A DNA stretch of 64,000 nt from Stutzerimonas stutzeri (GTDB lineage Bacteria > Pseudomonadota > Gammaproteobacteria > Pseudomonadales > Pseudomonadaceae): the NCBI RefSeq assembly GCF_013522825.1, contig NZ_JAAMQZ010000001.1:186001-250000 (forward strand), in the 5' to 3' direction. The translations under genes were made by a program, and so were the position numbers. Below the pieces are notes generated by a model. The model saw nothing but the letters and a program-made list of their open reading frames with translations, made no database searches and was not told where the DNA came from. Positions within the stretch are counted from its first letter, which is position 1, and each line of letters starts with the position of its first letter. Of the stretch, positions 1-8,384 are shown one piece after another.

Positions 1-860
1 ACCAGCTGTTCGACCACGGTTTTCAGCAGGTTGACCTGCACCGCCTGCAGGTAGGCTTCGATGCCGGCGTTCTCGGAATACTTTTCCGACAGCGGCTCCA
101 GCAGCGGCTGCAACGCCTGGCTGATGGTCTCGTCGTTGAGCTGGCGCAGCTGATTGCTGGATTCGCGCTTCCATTGCGGCAGACTGGCCAGCTCTTCGTT
201 CAGGCTCACTTCCAGCGCGGAGATGTCCGCGTGATAGCGCTCGCGCTCGGCTTCGGGCAGCTGCGCGAACTCGGCCTCGTCCATGGACTTGCCGTCCTTC
301 ATGGGCGTGAAGGCGATGTTGGCGCTGTCGCGATAGAGGGCGATCTCCTTTTCCAGCGCCAGCTTCTCGATCACATCCAGCGCCTTGTCGTAGCGCTGGT
401 TGAAGGCGCGGTCGATGGCGCTCTTCTTCTGCTGGAAGCTGGGATGCTCGAATACCGCCGGGAAGGTCGCCAGCAGGTTGTCGATCAACTGGGCGATATC
501 GGCGATGAAGGCGCAGGCCCCGCCCTGGGGCAGTTCAAGCACCCGTGGCTCGCGCGGCTCGTCGAAATTGTTCACGTAGACCCAGTCCGAGGGCGTATCC
601 AGCCGTTTGCCTTCGGCCCGCAGATAGCGTCGCACGAAGGAGAAACGTCCCGTACCGGACTCGCCCATCACATAGACGTTGTAGCCCGGACGCGGCATCG
701 CCACACCGAACTGCAGGGCCTCGACGGCCCGTTCCTGGCCAAGCACGCCAAGGAAAGGCTCAAGCTCATCGGTGGTCTTGAAGTCGAACTGGCTGGGCTC
801 GAAGGGGCGAGTCAGCGCATCGGGCGCCAGGCGCAGGCCGGCAGCGACAGTCTGGGGCAT
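1..860 (-). CDS. Lon-like ATP-dependent protease / AAA family protein, N-terminal part (runs off window)
   Basis: Reading leftwards from an ATG at 860, the frame stays open for 286 codons to the window edge, so only the N-terminal part is present. The start has an AAGGA ribosome site six bases upstream. The protein begins MPQTVAAGLRLAPDALTRPF and soon shows a nucleotide-binding segment with GESGTGRF, followed by a long, charged helical region. This layout fits the LonB-like / AAA_32 family of ATP-dependent proteases found in Pseudomonas, whose Lon-type Ser-Lys protease domain lies at the C-terminus and would be outside the window. That catalytic part cannot be checked here. It is transcribed away from the cytochrome c peroxidase gene. 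Confidence 0.75.
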   Translation of the reverse strand, partial: MPQTVAAGLRLAPDALTRPFEPSQFDFKTTDELEPFLGVLGQERAVEALQFGVAMPRPGYNVYVMGESGTGRFSFVRRYLRAEGKRLDTPSDWVYVNNFDEPREPRVLELPQGGACAFIADIAQLIDNLLATFPAVFEHPSFQQKKSAIDRAFNQRYDKALDVIEKLALEKEIALYRDSANIAFTPMKDGKSMDEAEFAQLPEAERERYHADISALEVSLNEELASLPQWKRESSNQLRQLNDETISQALQPLLEPLSEKYSENAGIEAYLQAVQVNLLKTVVEQL

Positions 861-1010
861 CGGAGATCCTTGCTGGGTGGCTCACAGGCCACGAAAAGTG
901 CCGCCATTCTGGCGTTGCCTCCGCCGAGCCGCAAGGCTGGCCAAGAGAAGAGACGCTTATGCCCTGTTACAAATCGAGACAGTTTTTCACACCTTCTTCT
1001 TCGGCTTCGT

Positions 1011-1024
1011 TTGATGCAAATCAA
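1011..1024. promoter_or_regulatory. ANR/FNR box (perfect) upstream of cytochrome c peroxidase
   Basis: TTGATGCAAATCAA matches the FNR/ANR consensus TTGAT-N4-ATCAA in all ten defined bases. It is centred at 1017.5, 64 bases before the chosen peroxidase start. With the usual class II geometry (centre at -41.5) transcription would begin near 1059. No strong -10 hexamer is evident at the expected place. Confidence 0.85.
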
Positions 1025-1081
1025 GCCAGGCTCTATTCAAATGGCGCCTCCTATAACCAGCCAACACCGATGAGGAAAAAA

Positions 1082-2113
1082 ATGCGATCCACAGCTCCCC
1101 TGCTGCTCGGTAGCCTCCTAATGATTGCCGGCAGCGCCCATGCCAACGAACTGCGCGAGCGTGCCAGCGCCATCTTCCAACCGATCCCGGACAAGGTCAC
1201 CGAGGTCCGTGGCCATAGCGTCAACGAAGATCAGGCGATTCTCGGCCACAAACTCTGGTTCGATCCGCGCCTGTCGCGCAGCCACGTGATCAGCTGCAAC
1301 ACCTGCCACAACCTCAGCATCGGCGGCAGTGACAACGTCACCACCTCCATCGGTCACGGCTGGCAGAAAGGGCCGCGCAACTCGCCGACCGTACTCAACG
1401 CCGTGTTCAACGCCGCGCAGTTCTGGGATGGTCGCGCCAAGGACCTGCAGGAGCAGGCCAAGGGCCCGGTCCAGGCCAGCGTCGAAATGAACAACACGCC
1501 TGACCGGGTCGAAGCGACTCTCAAGAGCATTCCCGAGTATGTGGCCGAGTTCAAGAAAGCCTTCCCCAATGACAAGGACCCGGTCAGCTTCGACAACATG
1601 GCCTATGCCCTGGAAGCCTTCGAAGTCAGCCTGACCACGCCCAACTCGCCATTCGACCGCTTCCTCAAGGGTGACGACAAGGCGCTGGACGCCAAGCAGA
1701 AGGAAGGCCTGGCGCTGTTCATGGATGCCGGCTGCATCGCCTGCCACAATGGCGTCAACGTCGGCGGCCAGAGCTACTTCCCCTTCGGCGTGATCAAGAA
1801 GCCGGGCGCCGACGTGCTGCCTGAAGGTGACAAGGGCCGCTTCTCCGTCACCAACACCGCTGCCGACGAGTACGTGTTCCGCGCGGCGCCGCTGCGTAAC
1901 GTCGCACTGACCCCGCCGTACTTCCACAGCGGTGAGGTCTGGGACCTGGAACAGGCCGTGGCGATCATGGGTGACAGCCAGCTGGGCCGTCAGCTCAACG
2001 ATGGTGAAGTCAAATCCATCGTCGCCTTCCTGCACAGCCTGACTGGCGAGCAGCCGCAGGTTGCCTACCCGGTGCTGCCAGCCAGCACGGCGACCACGCC
2101 GAAGCCGGAATAA
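1082..2113 (+). CDS. ccpA: Diheme cytochrome c peroxidase
   Basis: This 343-residue periplasmic protein reduces hydrogen peroxide to water with electrons from small cytochromes c or azurin. A signal peptide (MRSTAPLLLGSLLMIAGSAHA) precedes the mature part. Two CXXCH haem sites are visible, CNTCH in the N-terminal half and CIACH in the C-terminal half, as in bacterial CcpA/MauG proteins. ATG 1082 was chosen over upstream codons because GAGGA lies five bases before it and it gives a clean signal peptide; ATG 1070 (MRKKM) is the alternative. A perfect ANR box upstream predicts induction at low oxygen, as known for ccpR of P. aeruginosa. A strong hairpin follows the gene. Confidence 0.95.
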   Translation: MRSTAPLLLGSLLMIAGSAHANELRERASAIFQPIPDKVTEVRGHSVNEDQAILGHKLWFDPRLSRSHVISCNTCHNLSIGGSDNVTTSIGHGWQKGPRNSPTVLNAVFNAAQFWDGRAKDLQEQAKGPVQASVEMNNTPDRVEATLKSIPEYVAEFKKAFPNDKDPVSFDNMAYALEAFEVSLTTPNSPFDRFLKGDDKALDAKQKEGLALFMDAGCIACHNGVNVGGQSYFPFGVIKKPGADVLPEGDKGRFSVTNTAADEYVFRAAPLRNVALTPPYFHSGEVWDLEQAVAIMGDSQLGRQLNDGEVKSIVAFLHSLTGEQPQVAYPVLPASTATTPKPE

Positions 2114-2121
2114 GCCCCTCC

Positions 2122-2150
2122 GATTCCCGGCGCGCAATGCGCCGGGAATC
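2122..2150 (+). terminator. Hairpin terminator after ccpA
   Basis: A perfect 12-base-pair stem (GATTCCCGGCGC paired with its complement) with loop GCAAT starts nine bases after the stop codon. A short GTTTCC follows. It separates the peroxidase gene from the nor operon. Confidence 0.75.
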
Positions 2151-2261
2151 GTTTCCTGCCACACCCCCGCCTCAGTGAGCGAACCGTTCATCCCTCAGTC
2201 GCTGGACACTTCCCACCCGTTTACTAGTCTCAAGACAAACCAAGCATAACGGCCAGGCACC

Positions 2262-2597
2262 ATGGCACTGAAACATGCACAGTCCGGCGAGGTCATTCGC
2301 CCACTCAGCGCAGACCCGTTGCCAGAACTTCGCTCCCAGGCGCTGGTCAGCACTCCAAGCCTCGAAGTCATGCGCCTGGCGCTCAAGGCTGGTCACATCG
2401 TTCCCAGCCATGCGGTGGCCGGCCCGATCACCATCCATTGCCTCCAGGGCGTCATCGAGGTGCAGGTAGAGGATCGCTGGCAGGCACTGCATGGCAACGA
2501 GCTGATGTACCTGGCCGAGAACGTCGAACATGCGCTGCAGGTGATCGCCGACACCGTCACCCTGGTCACGATCCAGCGCCTGCCTCGCATGACCTGA
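2262..2597 (+). CDS. Small cupin-like protein heading the nor operon
   Basis: This 111-residue protein has no signal peptide and fits a single cupin barrel: a GHIVPSH segment near residue 45, a glycine turn with LQGVIEVQVEDRW, and later a conserved-looking NVEHALQ stretch. The histidines could bind a metal, but the complete cupin metal motif is not clear. It lies on the same strand as norCBQD and 53 bases before the small membrane gene, so it is probably the first gene of that transcript. Its role is not known to me; a redox or metal-linked accessory or sensory role in nitrosative stress is a guess. I found no good ANR/DNR box upstream; the best match (2220-2233) has seven of ten bases and would sit too close to the start. 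Confidence 0.75.
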   Translation: MALKHAQSGEVIRPLSADPLPELRSQALVSTPSLEVMRLALKAGHIVPSHAVAGPITIHCLQGVIEVQVEDRWQALHGNELMYLAENVEHALQVIADTVTLVTIQRLPRMT

Positions 2598-2650
2598 CGG
2601 AGCGGCTCGCCCGGAGAAATTGGCACTCATCTCATCATTGGGAGAATGTC

Positions 2651-2761
2651 GTGGAAAAAACCTTCCGAATACTCAGTTTCGTGGTACTGGCGCTGATGCT
2701 CGGCGCCATTGTCTACGCTGTCGGCATCGGCATTTTCTACTGGACAGGCATCGGCGTTTGA
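2651..2761 (+). CDS. 36-residue single-span membrane protein before norC
   Basis: A GTG at 2651, preceded by GGAGA at the right spacing, opens a 36-codon frame. The product has a short charged start (VEKTF) and then one hydrophobic helix with several glycines filling almost the whole chain, ending in WTGIGV. The next gene, norC, begins 18 bases after its stop. Size and placement recall CcoM and CcoQ, the small single-helix subunits of cbb3 oxidases, which are relatives of nitric oxide reductase. By analogy it may be an accessory subunit or assembly helper of this NorCB enzyme; this is inference. The ribosome site, operon position and coherent helix support a real gene. Confidence 0.65.
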   Translation: MEKTFRILSFVVLALMLGAIVYAVGIGIFYWTGIGV

Positions 2762-2779
2762 CCGGTCGAGGCGCTCCCA

Positions 2780-3649
2780 ATGAACAAACGACAAACGCGC
2801 TCCTTCGCCATCATCTCCACGGTCGTCGCCTCGCTGGTATTTCTCGGGCTTACGCTGGACAGTCATCGGCAGTTCCCCGAACTGACCAATGCGGCCAGCA
2901 TCACGCCCGAGGTCACCCGCGGCAAGGACGTCTGGCACGCGAAGAACTGCATCAACTGCCACACGATCTTCGGCGAAGGTGCCTACTACGCGCCTGACCT
3001 GACGAAAATCTCCCAGCATCGCGGCGCGCCCTACCTCACCGCCTTTCTCAAGAACCCGGAGAAGTTCTACGACGAGCAGCGCCACCGCCGCCTGATGCCC
3101 AACCAGAACCTCAGCGACGAGGAAGTCGCCGCGCTGATCGCCTTCTTCGACTGGGTCGCCAATGTCGACAACCAGGGCTGGCCACCACGCCCGATCCTGG
3201 TCACCGGCTCGTCGATTCCCGGCACCGACCTGACCCTGGCGCAGCAGGACGCCTCCGGCCCCGGCCATACGGACGAACAGCTGCCCCCCGGCGCGCGTCC
3301 GGTCAGCGGCGCGGAAGATCCCATTGCCCTGGGCGAAGCCGTGTTCCGCACGGCGTCGCCGACCTGCCAGGCCTGTCATTCGATCGCCCCTGGGGTGAAC
3401 CTCGCCGGACCGACCCTGGCAGGCCTGGCGTCGCGCGCCGAGCAGGCGATGGCCTCGGCGGATTACCAGGGCAGCGCCGACAGCGTCGAAGCCTATATCC
3501 GTGAATCCATCGTCGAGCCCAGCGCCTACCTGTATCCCGGTGAGATGTATTCGGCGGGCGGCACCTCCTTCATGCCGACCACCTATGCCGACTCGCTGAC
3601 GGAAGAGCAGCTCGACCAGCTGGTCGCTTACCTCGCGACATTCAAATAG
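2780..3649 (+). CDS. norC: Nitric oxide reductase subunit C, extended diheme form
   Basis: NorC passes electrons from periplasmic donors to NorB. The first about 145 residues look like normal NorC: one membrane anchor at residues 9-26, haem site CINCH at 57-61, and a Met in LMPNQNLS as likely axial ligand. Where usual NorC ends (near NQGWPPRP) this protein continues through a Pro/Gly-rich linker into a second cytochrome c domain with CQACH at 196-200 and a likely axial Met in SFMPTTY, to a total of 289 residues. It is therefore a natural fusion of NorC and a class I cytochrome c. norB follows 57 bases downstream. NorC identity is firm; the function of the extra haem is inferred. Confidence 0.93.
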   Translation: MNKRQTRSFAIISTVVASLVFLGLTLDSHRQFPELTNAASITPEVTRGKDVWHAKNCINCHTIFGEGAYYAPDLTKISQHRGAPYLTAFLKNPEKFYDEQRHRRLMPNQNLSDEEVAALIAFFDWVANVDNQGWPPRPILVTGSSIPGTDLTLAQQDASGPGHTDEQLPPGARPVSGAEDPIALGEAVFRTASPTCQACHSIAPGVNLAGPTLAGLASRAEQAMASADYQGSADSVEAYIRESIVEPSAYLYPGEMYSAGGTSFMPTTYADSLTEEQLDQLVAYLATFK

Positions 3650-3706
3650 AAGCGGCTCCGCCACGGGCTGCGGCCCGGCGGAGCGGCACCTTGCAGGGGA
3701 TTGGCC

Positions 3707-5080
3707 ATGCGTTATAGATCACAGTCAGTCGCTTACTGGTATTTCGCCGTCGCCATGGTGCTGTTCGGCCTGCAACTGGTGTTCGGCCTGCTCTCGGCGG
3801 CCAAGTACCTGGGGCCGGACCCGCTGCTGTACATCCTGCCGTTCGACGTCACCAAGGTGATCCACACCAACCTGCTGATCGTCTGGGTGCTCACCGGCTT
3901 CATGGGCGCCACCTACTGGATGGTGCCCGACGAATCGCGTACCGAGCTGCACAGCACCAAGCTCGCCTACATCCAGCTGATTCTCTGGACCGGCATGGGC
4001 GTCACCGCGATCATCGGTTACCTGTTTCGCTACGGCACCGGCAACAAGCTGCTGGAACAACCGCTGCCGCACAAGATCGTGATCGTCATCTGCATGCTGA
4101 TCTTCCTCTACAACATCGGCATGACGATCAGGAAGTCCGGGCGCTTCACCACCACCGAAGGCGTGTTGCTGCTGGGGCTGGTCAGCAGCGCCGTGCTGTT
4201 CTTCCCGGCGCTGCTGCATTACGAGAACTACACGGTATCGATCTTCTACCGCTGGTGGACCATCCACCTCTGGGTCGAAGGCGTGTGGATGATGATCATG
4301 GGCGCCTTCCTCGCCTACCTGCTGATCCGCCTGTCCGGTGCCGACCGCGAGGTGCTGGAGAAGTGGCTGTACGTGATCGTCGGCCTGGTGTTCATCGCCG
4401 GCATTCTCGGCACGGCGCACCATTACTACTGGGTCGGTGTGCCCTACTACTGGCTGCCGATCGGCGGTTTCTTCAGCGCGCTGGAGCCGCTGGCTATCGT
4501 CGGCATGGCCATGTACGCCTACGGTGCCATGCGCCGCTCGGGGCTGCGCCATCCCAACGTGCTGGCCCTGCACTGGACGCTGGGCAGCACCGTGTTCACC
4601 CTGTTCGGCGCCGGCCTGCTGGGCCTGGCCCACACCTGGCCGAGCATCAACAAGTGGACCCACGGTACCCTGATCACCGCCATGCACGGCCATGCCGCGT
4701 TCTATGGCGCCTACGCCATGATCGTCCTGGCGATGATCAGCTATGCCCTGCCCTCGTTCACCCACAAGCGTCCCGACCAGGGCACCACCATCGGCTACTG
4801 GGCATTCTGGCTGCAGCTGGCGGGCATGTTCGGCATGACCCTGTCCTTCGCCACCGCCGGGATCGGCCAGGTGTATCTGGAGCGGATCATGGGCATGGGC
4901 TATCTGGACGTGCAGCTCAAGATCCAGATCCACTTCGTCATGCTGATCTCCACCGCCAGTATCTTTGCCACCGGCGTGGGGCTGTATATCTTCGACTTCT
5001 TCCGCTACCGACCGCGTTTCGAGCCGGTGACCGACGAGCGGGCGCTGCACAGCGGCACTGCAGCCGACCGGGCGCTCTGA
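3707..5080 (+). CDS. norB: Nitric oxide reductase catalytic subunit B
   Basis: NorB reduces two NO to N2O in the inner membrane using haem b, haem b3 and a non-haem iron. The 457-residue, roughly 12-helix protein keeps the expected histidines: IHTN near the N-terminus, H187 in IHLWVEG, the TAHHYYW pair and MHGHAAFYG. It also keeps the iron-ligand glutamate E191 and the glutamate of SALEP. The motif usually reading VEGVWE is VEGVWM here, so a second conserved glutamate is methionine 195. ATG 3707 is preceded by AGGGGA; the upstream TTG has no such site. The sequence looks clearly divergent from the P. aeruginosa protein as I recall it. It belongs with norC, norQ and norD. Confidence 0.95.
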   Translation: MRYRSQSVAYWYFAVAMVLFGLQLVFGLLSAAKYLGPDPLLYILPFDVTKVIHTNLLIVWVLTGFMGATYWMVPDESRTELHSTKLAYIQLILWTGMGVTAIIGYLFRYGTGNKLLEQPLPHKIVIVICMLIFLYNIGMTIRKSGRFTTTEGVLLLGLVSSAVLFFPALLHYENYTVSIFYRWWTIHLWVEGVWMMIMGAFLAYLLIRLSGADREVLEKWLYVIVGLVFIAGILGTAHHYYWVGVPYYWLPIGGFFSALEPLAIVGMAMYAYGAMRRSGLRHPNVLALHWTLGSTVFTLFGAGLLGLAHTWPSINKWTHGTLITAMHGHAAFYGAYAMIVLAMISYALPSFTHKRPDQGTTIGYWAFWLQLAGMFGMTLSFATAGIGQVYLERIMGMGYLDVQLKIQIHFVMLISTASIFATGVGLYIFDFFRYRPRFEPVTDERALHSGTAADRAL

Positions 5081-5087
5081 GGTGGGC

Positions 5088-5903
5088 ATGGATCAGGCCG
5101 TGCGCAGTCTGGCTGCCCATCCGGCGACGGAGGAGCCCTGGTATCAACCATCCGGCAATGAAGTGACGCTGTTCGAGCAGTGCCACGCCCGCGGTCTGGC
5201 GGTGATGCTCAAGGGGCCGACCGGCTGCGGCAAGACCCGTTTCGTCGAACACATGGCCTGGCGACTGGGCCGCCCGCTGATCACCATTCCCTGCCACGAC
5301 GACCTGGCGGCCAGCGACCTGATCGGTCGCTACCTGATCCGCCATGACGGCACCGTCTGGCAGGACGGCCCGCTGACCCGCGCCGTGCGCGAAGGCGCCA
5401 TCTGCTACCTGGACGAAGTGGTCGAGGCACGCCAGGACACCGTGGTAGTGCTGCATGCGCTGACCGACTACCGGCGCACGCTGCCCATCGACAAGACCGG
5501 CGAGAACATCGCCGCCGCACCCGGTTTCCAGCTGGTGGTGTCCTACAACCCCGGCTACCAGCGCATGCTCAAGGACCTCAAGCCCAGCACCCGCCAGCGC
5601 TTCGTCGCGATGGACCTGGACTTTCCCGCGCCCGAACAGGAGGCGCTGATCGTGCAGCGTGAAAGCGCTGTCGAGCCTGCTGTCGCCAGGGGGCTGGTGA
5701 GCCTCGCCGGACGCATCCGCCAGTTGCGTGACCGGGGCCTGGCGGAAGTGCCGAGCACACGCCTGCTGATCGCTGCCGGCGCCCTCACCACCTGCGGCAT
5801 CCCGGTGCGTGAAGCCTGTTACGCCGCCATCGTCTCGCCACTCTCCGACGAGCCGTCCATGGTCAGCGCCCTGCGCGACCTGGTTGACGGCACCTTCGTC
5901 TAG
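5088..5903 (+). CDS. norQ: NorQ/NirQ-type AAA+ ATPase
   Basis: This 271-residue MoxR-class AAA+ ATPase belongs to the NirQ/NorQ/CbbQ group, which works with a VWA-domain partner (NorD) to insert the non-haem iron and activate nitric oxide reductase. Walker A is GPTGCGKTRF near residue 45 and Walker B is ICYLDEVVEA; a sensor-like region FQLVVSYNPGYQ follows. ATG 5088 lies seven bases after the norB stop; an in-frame GTG two codons earlier is possible. The direct linkage norB-norQ-norD differs from P. aeruginosa, where nirQ lies with the nir genes and norD follows norB. Confidence 0.93.
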   Translation: MDQAVRSLAAHPATEEPWYQPSGNEVTLFEQCHARGLAVMLKGPTGCGKTRFVEHMAWRLGRPLITIPCHDDLAASDLIGRYLIRHDGTVWQDGPLTRAVREGAICYLDEVVEARQDTVVVLHALTDYRRTLPIDKTGENIAAAPGFQLVVSYNPGYQRMLKDLKPSTRQRFVAMDLDFPAPEQEALIVQRESAVEPAVARGLVSLAGRIRQLRDRGLAEVPSTRLLIAAGALTTCGIPVREACYAAIVSPLSDEPSMVSALRDLVDGTFV

Positions 5904-5912
5904 CCAACCGCC

Positions 5913-7952
5913 ATGGCCGAAGCCGAAGAGCTGGTCAGCGACGCGGCGCGCCATGCCACCATTTATGCGCAGAAGCTGTGGCGGCGTTATCGTCCACCGC
6001 CCAAAGGCCCGCCGACCGCCGTACTGAGCGACGTCGCCGCGCGCCTGGACCTGCTGATCAGCGCGGTAACCGGCACCAGCTACCCGATCAGAGTCGCCCA
6101 GCCGCCGGCCCAGCCGACCTTGCTCGCGCGCGCCTTCCGGCGCGCCCAGTCGCCCTGGCAGCATCGGCCCATTCCCGCCACCGATGGCCTGCGTCTGTGG
6201 CTACCGGCAGACTCCGGCCTCAGCGACCTTGAGCACGGCGGCGAAGCCTATCGGGTGATGGCACTGCAGCAGGCACTGCGCGCGCAACGCGGTACTGCCG
6301 AAGCGCTTCCGTCCACGTCACCCGCGCTGCTGGCGGACGCCTATCTGCTGCTCGAAGCCTGGGCGGCGGATGAGCAACTGGCACAGTCGCTGCCCGGCAT
6401 GGCGCCCGCCATCGAACGGCTGCGCCAGCTCTGCCTGCAACGCCGCCCGCCACTTGCGGAGTTCTCGCGCTCACGCCAGCCGCTGGAAGTCCTGCTCAGG
6501 CAACTGCTGGGCAGTCGCTGCGGCGATGTACCAAAAGGCTTTCCACTGAGCCAGTCGCCAGCGCAGTCACTGCAACTGGCCGAAGGGCTGCTGGCCGCTC
6601 TGGGGCTGTCCGCCGAAGACCGCTCCGGCGGCAATGCCCCGCTGCTCAGGGACTGGTGGACCGGAACCCTGCAGGCGCCCGCGCCCGACAGTGCCAAGGC
6701 CAGACTGGCCCAGGAATCGCCGACCGCCGACAGCGCCTCGAACACCACCGCGCCACGCAGCGCCAGCCTGCCCCGCCGCCCGCAGGTGCGCCAGGCGAAG
6801 GAAGACGAGGATGACGACGGCGAAGGCCTGTTCATGGTCCAGGCCGACGAGCCGCACCAGCACGCCGAGGACCCGCTGGGGATGAACCGCCCGGTGGACC
6901 GGGACGAGGACATCAGCGCCGACGAGTACGGCGACATGCTGTCCGAACTGCCCGAGGCACGCCTGGTCGCAACGCCGGGCAGACCGAAGGAAGTGCTGAT
7001 CTCCGACGATCCGCCGGACGCCAATACGCTGATGCAACTCAAGCGCGCCAAGGCCGAGGGCCAGGGGCTGCACTATCCCGAGTGGGATTACCGCGCCCAG
7101 CATTACCGCCAGCCCGGCGCCATCGTCAGGGTGCTGCCCAACCTGCCCGGCTCCCAGCAATGGGTGGATGACACCCTGGAGGAACATCGCGCCCTGCTCG
7201 GCCAGATCAGGCGGCACTTCGAGATGCTCAGCGCCCGCCGCGTGATCCGCAGGCGGCAACTGGACGGGGACGAGATCGACCTGGGCGCCTATATCGACAG
7301 TTACGCCGACTTTCGCACCGGCGGCTCGCTGTCCGAGGCGCTGTACCAGACCCGCCGCACGGCGGAGCGGGACCTGGCCATCACCCTGCTGATCGACATC
7401 AGCGGCTCGACCGACGGCTGGATATCGGCCAACCGGCGCATCATCGACGTGGAACGCGAAGCGCTGCTGCTGGTCTGCATCGCCCTCGACGGCATGGGCG
7501 AACCCTATGCCGTGCAGGCGTTCTCCGGCGAAGGCCCGGACGCGGTGATCGTCCGCGAGATCAAGGGCTTCGACGAACGTTTCAGCAATGAGGTGGCGTT
7601 GCGCATCAGCGCACTGGAACCCGAGCACTACACCCGCGCCGGCGCTGCCATCCGCCATGCCAGCAGCGGCCTGCTGCAGCAAGGCGCCAGCCACCGGCTG
7701 CTGTTGCTGCTCTCGGACGGCAAACCGAACGACAAGGATGAATACGAAGGCCGCTACGGCGTGGAAGACATGCGCCAGGCCGTCACCGAAGCCTCGTTGC
7801 AAGGCATCTCGACCTTCTGCCTGACCATCGACCGCCAGGCCGCCAACTACCTGCCCGGCATCTTCGGTGCCGGGCAGTACGCCCTGCTGCCCCGTCCCGA
7901 ACTCTTGCCGTCCGTGCTGCTGGACTGGCTCAGGCGGCTGGTAGTGCGTTAG
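5913..7952 (+). CDS. norD: NorD, VWA-domain NOR activation protein
   Basis: NorD partners the AAA+ protein NorQ in maturing nitric oxide reductase. The 679-residue soluble protein has a long variable N-terminal half with an acidic stretch (EDEDDDGE) and a C-terminal von Willebrand factor A domain with the MIDAS motif DISGSTDGW and later LSDGKPND. It starts nine bases after norQ, so coupling is likely. It is somewhat longer than the roughly 610-residue P. aeruginosa protein, the surplus apparently lying in the acidic linker. It is the last gene of the nor operon; the convergent mscL gene ends 22 bases away with no clear terminator between. Confidence 0.93.
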   Translation: MAEAEELVSDAARHATIYAQKLWRRYRPPPKGPPTAVLSDVAARLDLLISAVTGTSYPIRVAQPPAQPTLLARAFRRAQSPWQHRPIPATDGLRLWLPADSGLSDLEHGGEAYRVMALQQALRAQRGTAEALPSTSPALLADAYLLLEAWAADEQLAQSLPGMAPAIERLRQLCLQRRPPLAEFSRSRQPLEVLLRQLLGSRCGDVPKGFPLSQSPAQSLQLAEGLLAALGLSAEDRSGGNAPLLRDWWTGTLQAPAPDSAKARLAQESPTADSASNTTAPRSASLPRRPQVRQAKEDEDDDGEGLFMVQADEPHQHAEDPLGMNRPVDRDEDISADEYGDMLSELPEARLVATPGRPKEVLISDDPPDANTLMQLKRAKAEGQGLHYPEWDYRAQHYRQPGAIVRVLPNLPGSQQWVDDTLEEHRALLGQIRRHFEMLSARRVIRRRQLDGDEIDLGAYIDSYADFRTGGSLSEALYQTRRTAERDLAITLLIDISGSTDGWISANRRIIDVEREALLLVCIALDGMGEPYAVQAFSGEGPDAVIVREIKGFDERFSNEVALRISALEPEHYTRAGAAIRHASSGLLQQGASHRLLLLLSDGKPNDKDEYEGRYGVEDMRQAVTEASLQGISTFCLTIDRQAANYLPGIFGAGQYALLPRPELLPSVLLDWLRRLVVR

Positions 7953-7973
7953 CAGACCGTTGAAAACTACCTG

Positions 7974-8384
7974 CTAGGGCCGGTTCTGCGCCCGCAGCGC
8001 ATCACGGATTTCGGTCAGCAGCACCTCCTCCTTGGACGGTGCCGGCGGCACCGATGGCGCTTCGGCTTCCTTGCGCTTGAGATGGTTGATGGCCTTGACT
8101 GCCAGGAAGATCGCAAAAGCCACGATGGTGAAGTCGAATACCGTCTGGATAAAGCTCCCGTAGCTCAACGTGACCGCAGGGGCATCAGCCGTAGCCTCCT
8201 TGAGCACGATGGCCAGGTCAGAGAAGTCCACCCCTCCGATCAGAATCCCGAGCGGCGGTGTGACCACATCCGCAACGAAGGAAGAAACGATCTTGGTGAA
8301 TGCTGCGCCGACGATGATGCCCACGGCCATATCGATCACATTGCCCCTGACGGCAAACGCCTTGAATTCGCTGATCAGACTCAT
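7974..8384 (-). CDS. mscL: Large-conductance mechanosensitive channel
   Basis: MscL forms a homopentameric inner-membrane pore that opens under membrane tension during osmotic downshock. The 136-residue protein has the family layout: N-terminal helix [20 protein letters not shown], first transmembrane helix with [12 protein letters not shown], a periplasmic loop, second helix [16 protein letters not shown], and a charged cytoplasmic helix rich in Lys and Glu. Its length is normal. It is transcribed towards norD and appears to be a single gene. Confidence 0.97.
   Translation of the reverse strand: MSLISEFKAFAVRGNVIDMAVGIIVGAAFTKIVSSFVADVVTPPLGILIGGVDFSDLAIVLKEATADAPAVTLSYGSFIQTVFDFTIVAFAIFLAVKAINHLKRKEAEAPSVPPAPSKEEVLLTEIRDALRAQNRP

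Noticed and set aside
174..1073. 299-residue plus-strand open frame over the window start
   Set aside because: It is antisense to the Lon-like protease gene, whose protein shows a real ATPase motif; this frame shows no family pattern and is a GC-driven shadow.
1118..2191. 357-residue minus-strand frame over ccpA
   Set aside because: Complement of a clear diheme peroxidase; no domain pattern of its own.
2220..2233. Possible ANR/DNR box TTTACTAGTCTCAA before the nor operon
   Set aside because: Only seven of ten bases match and the predicted start would lie past the cupin ATG.
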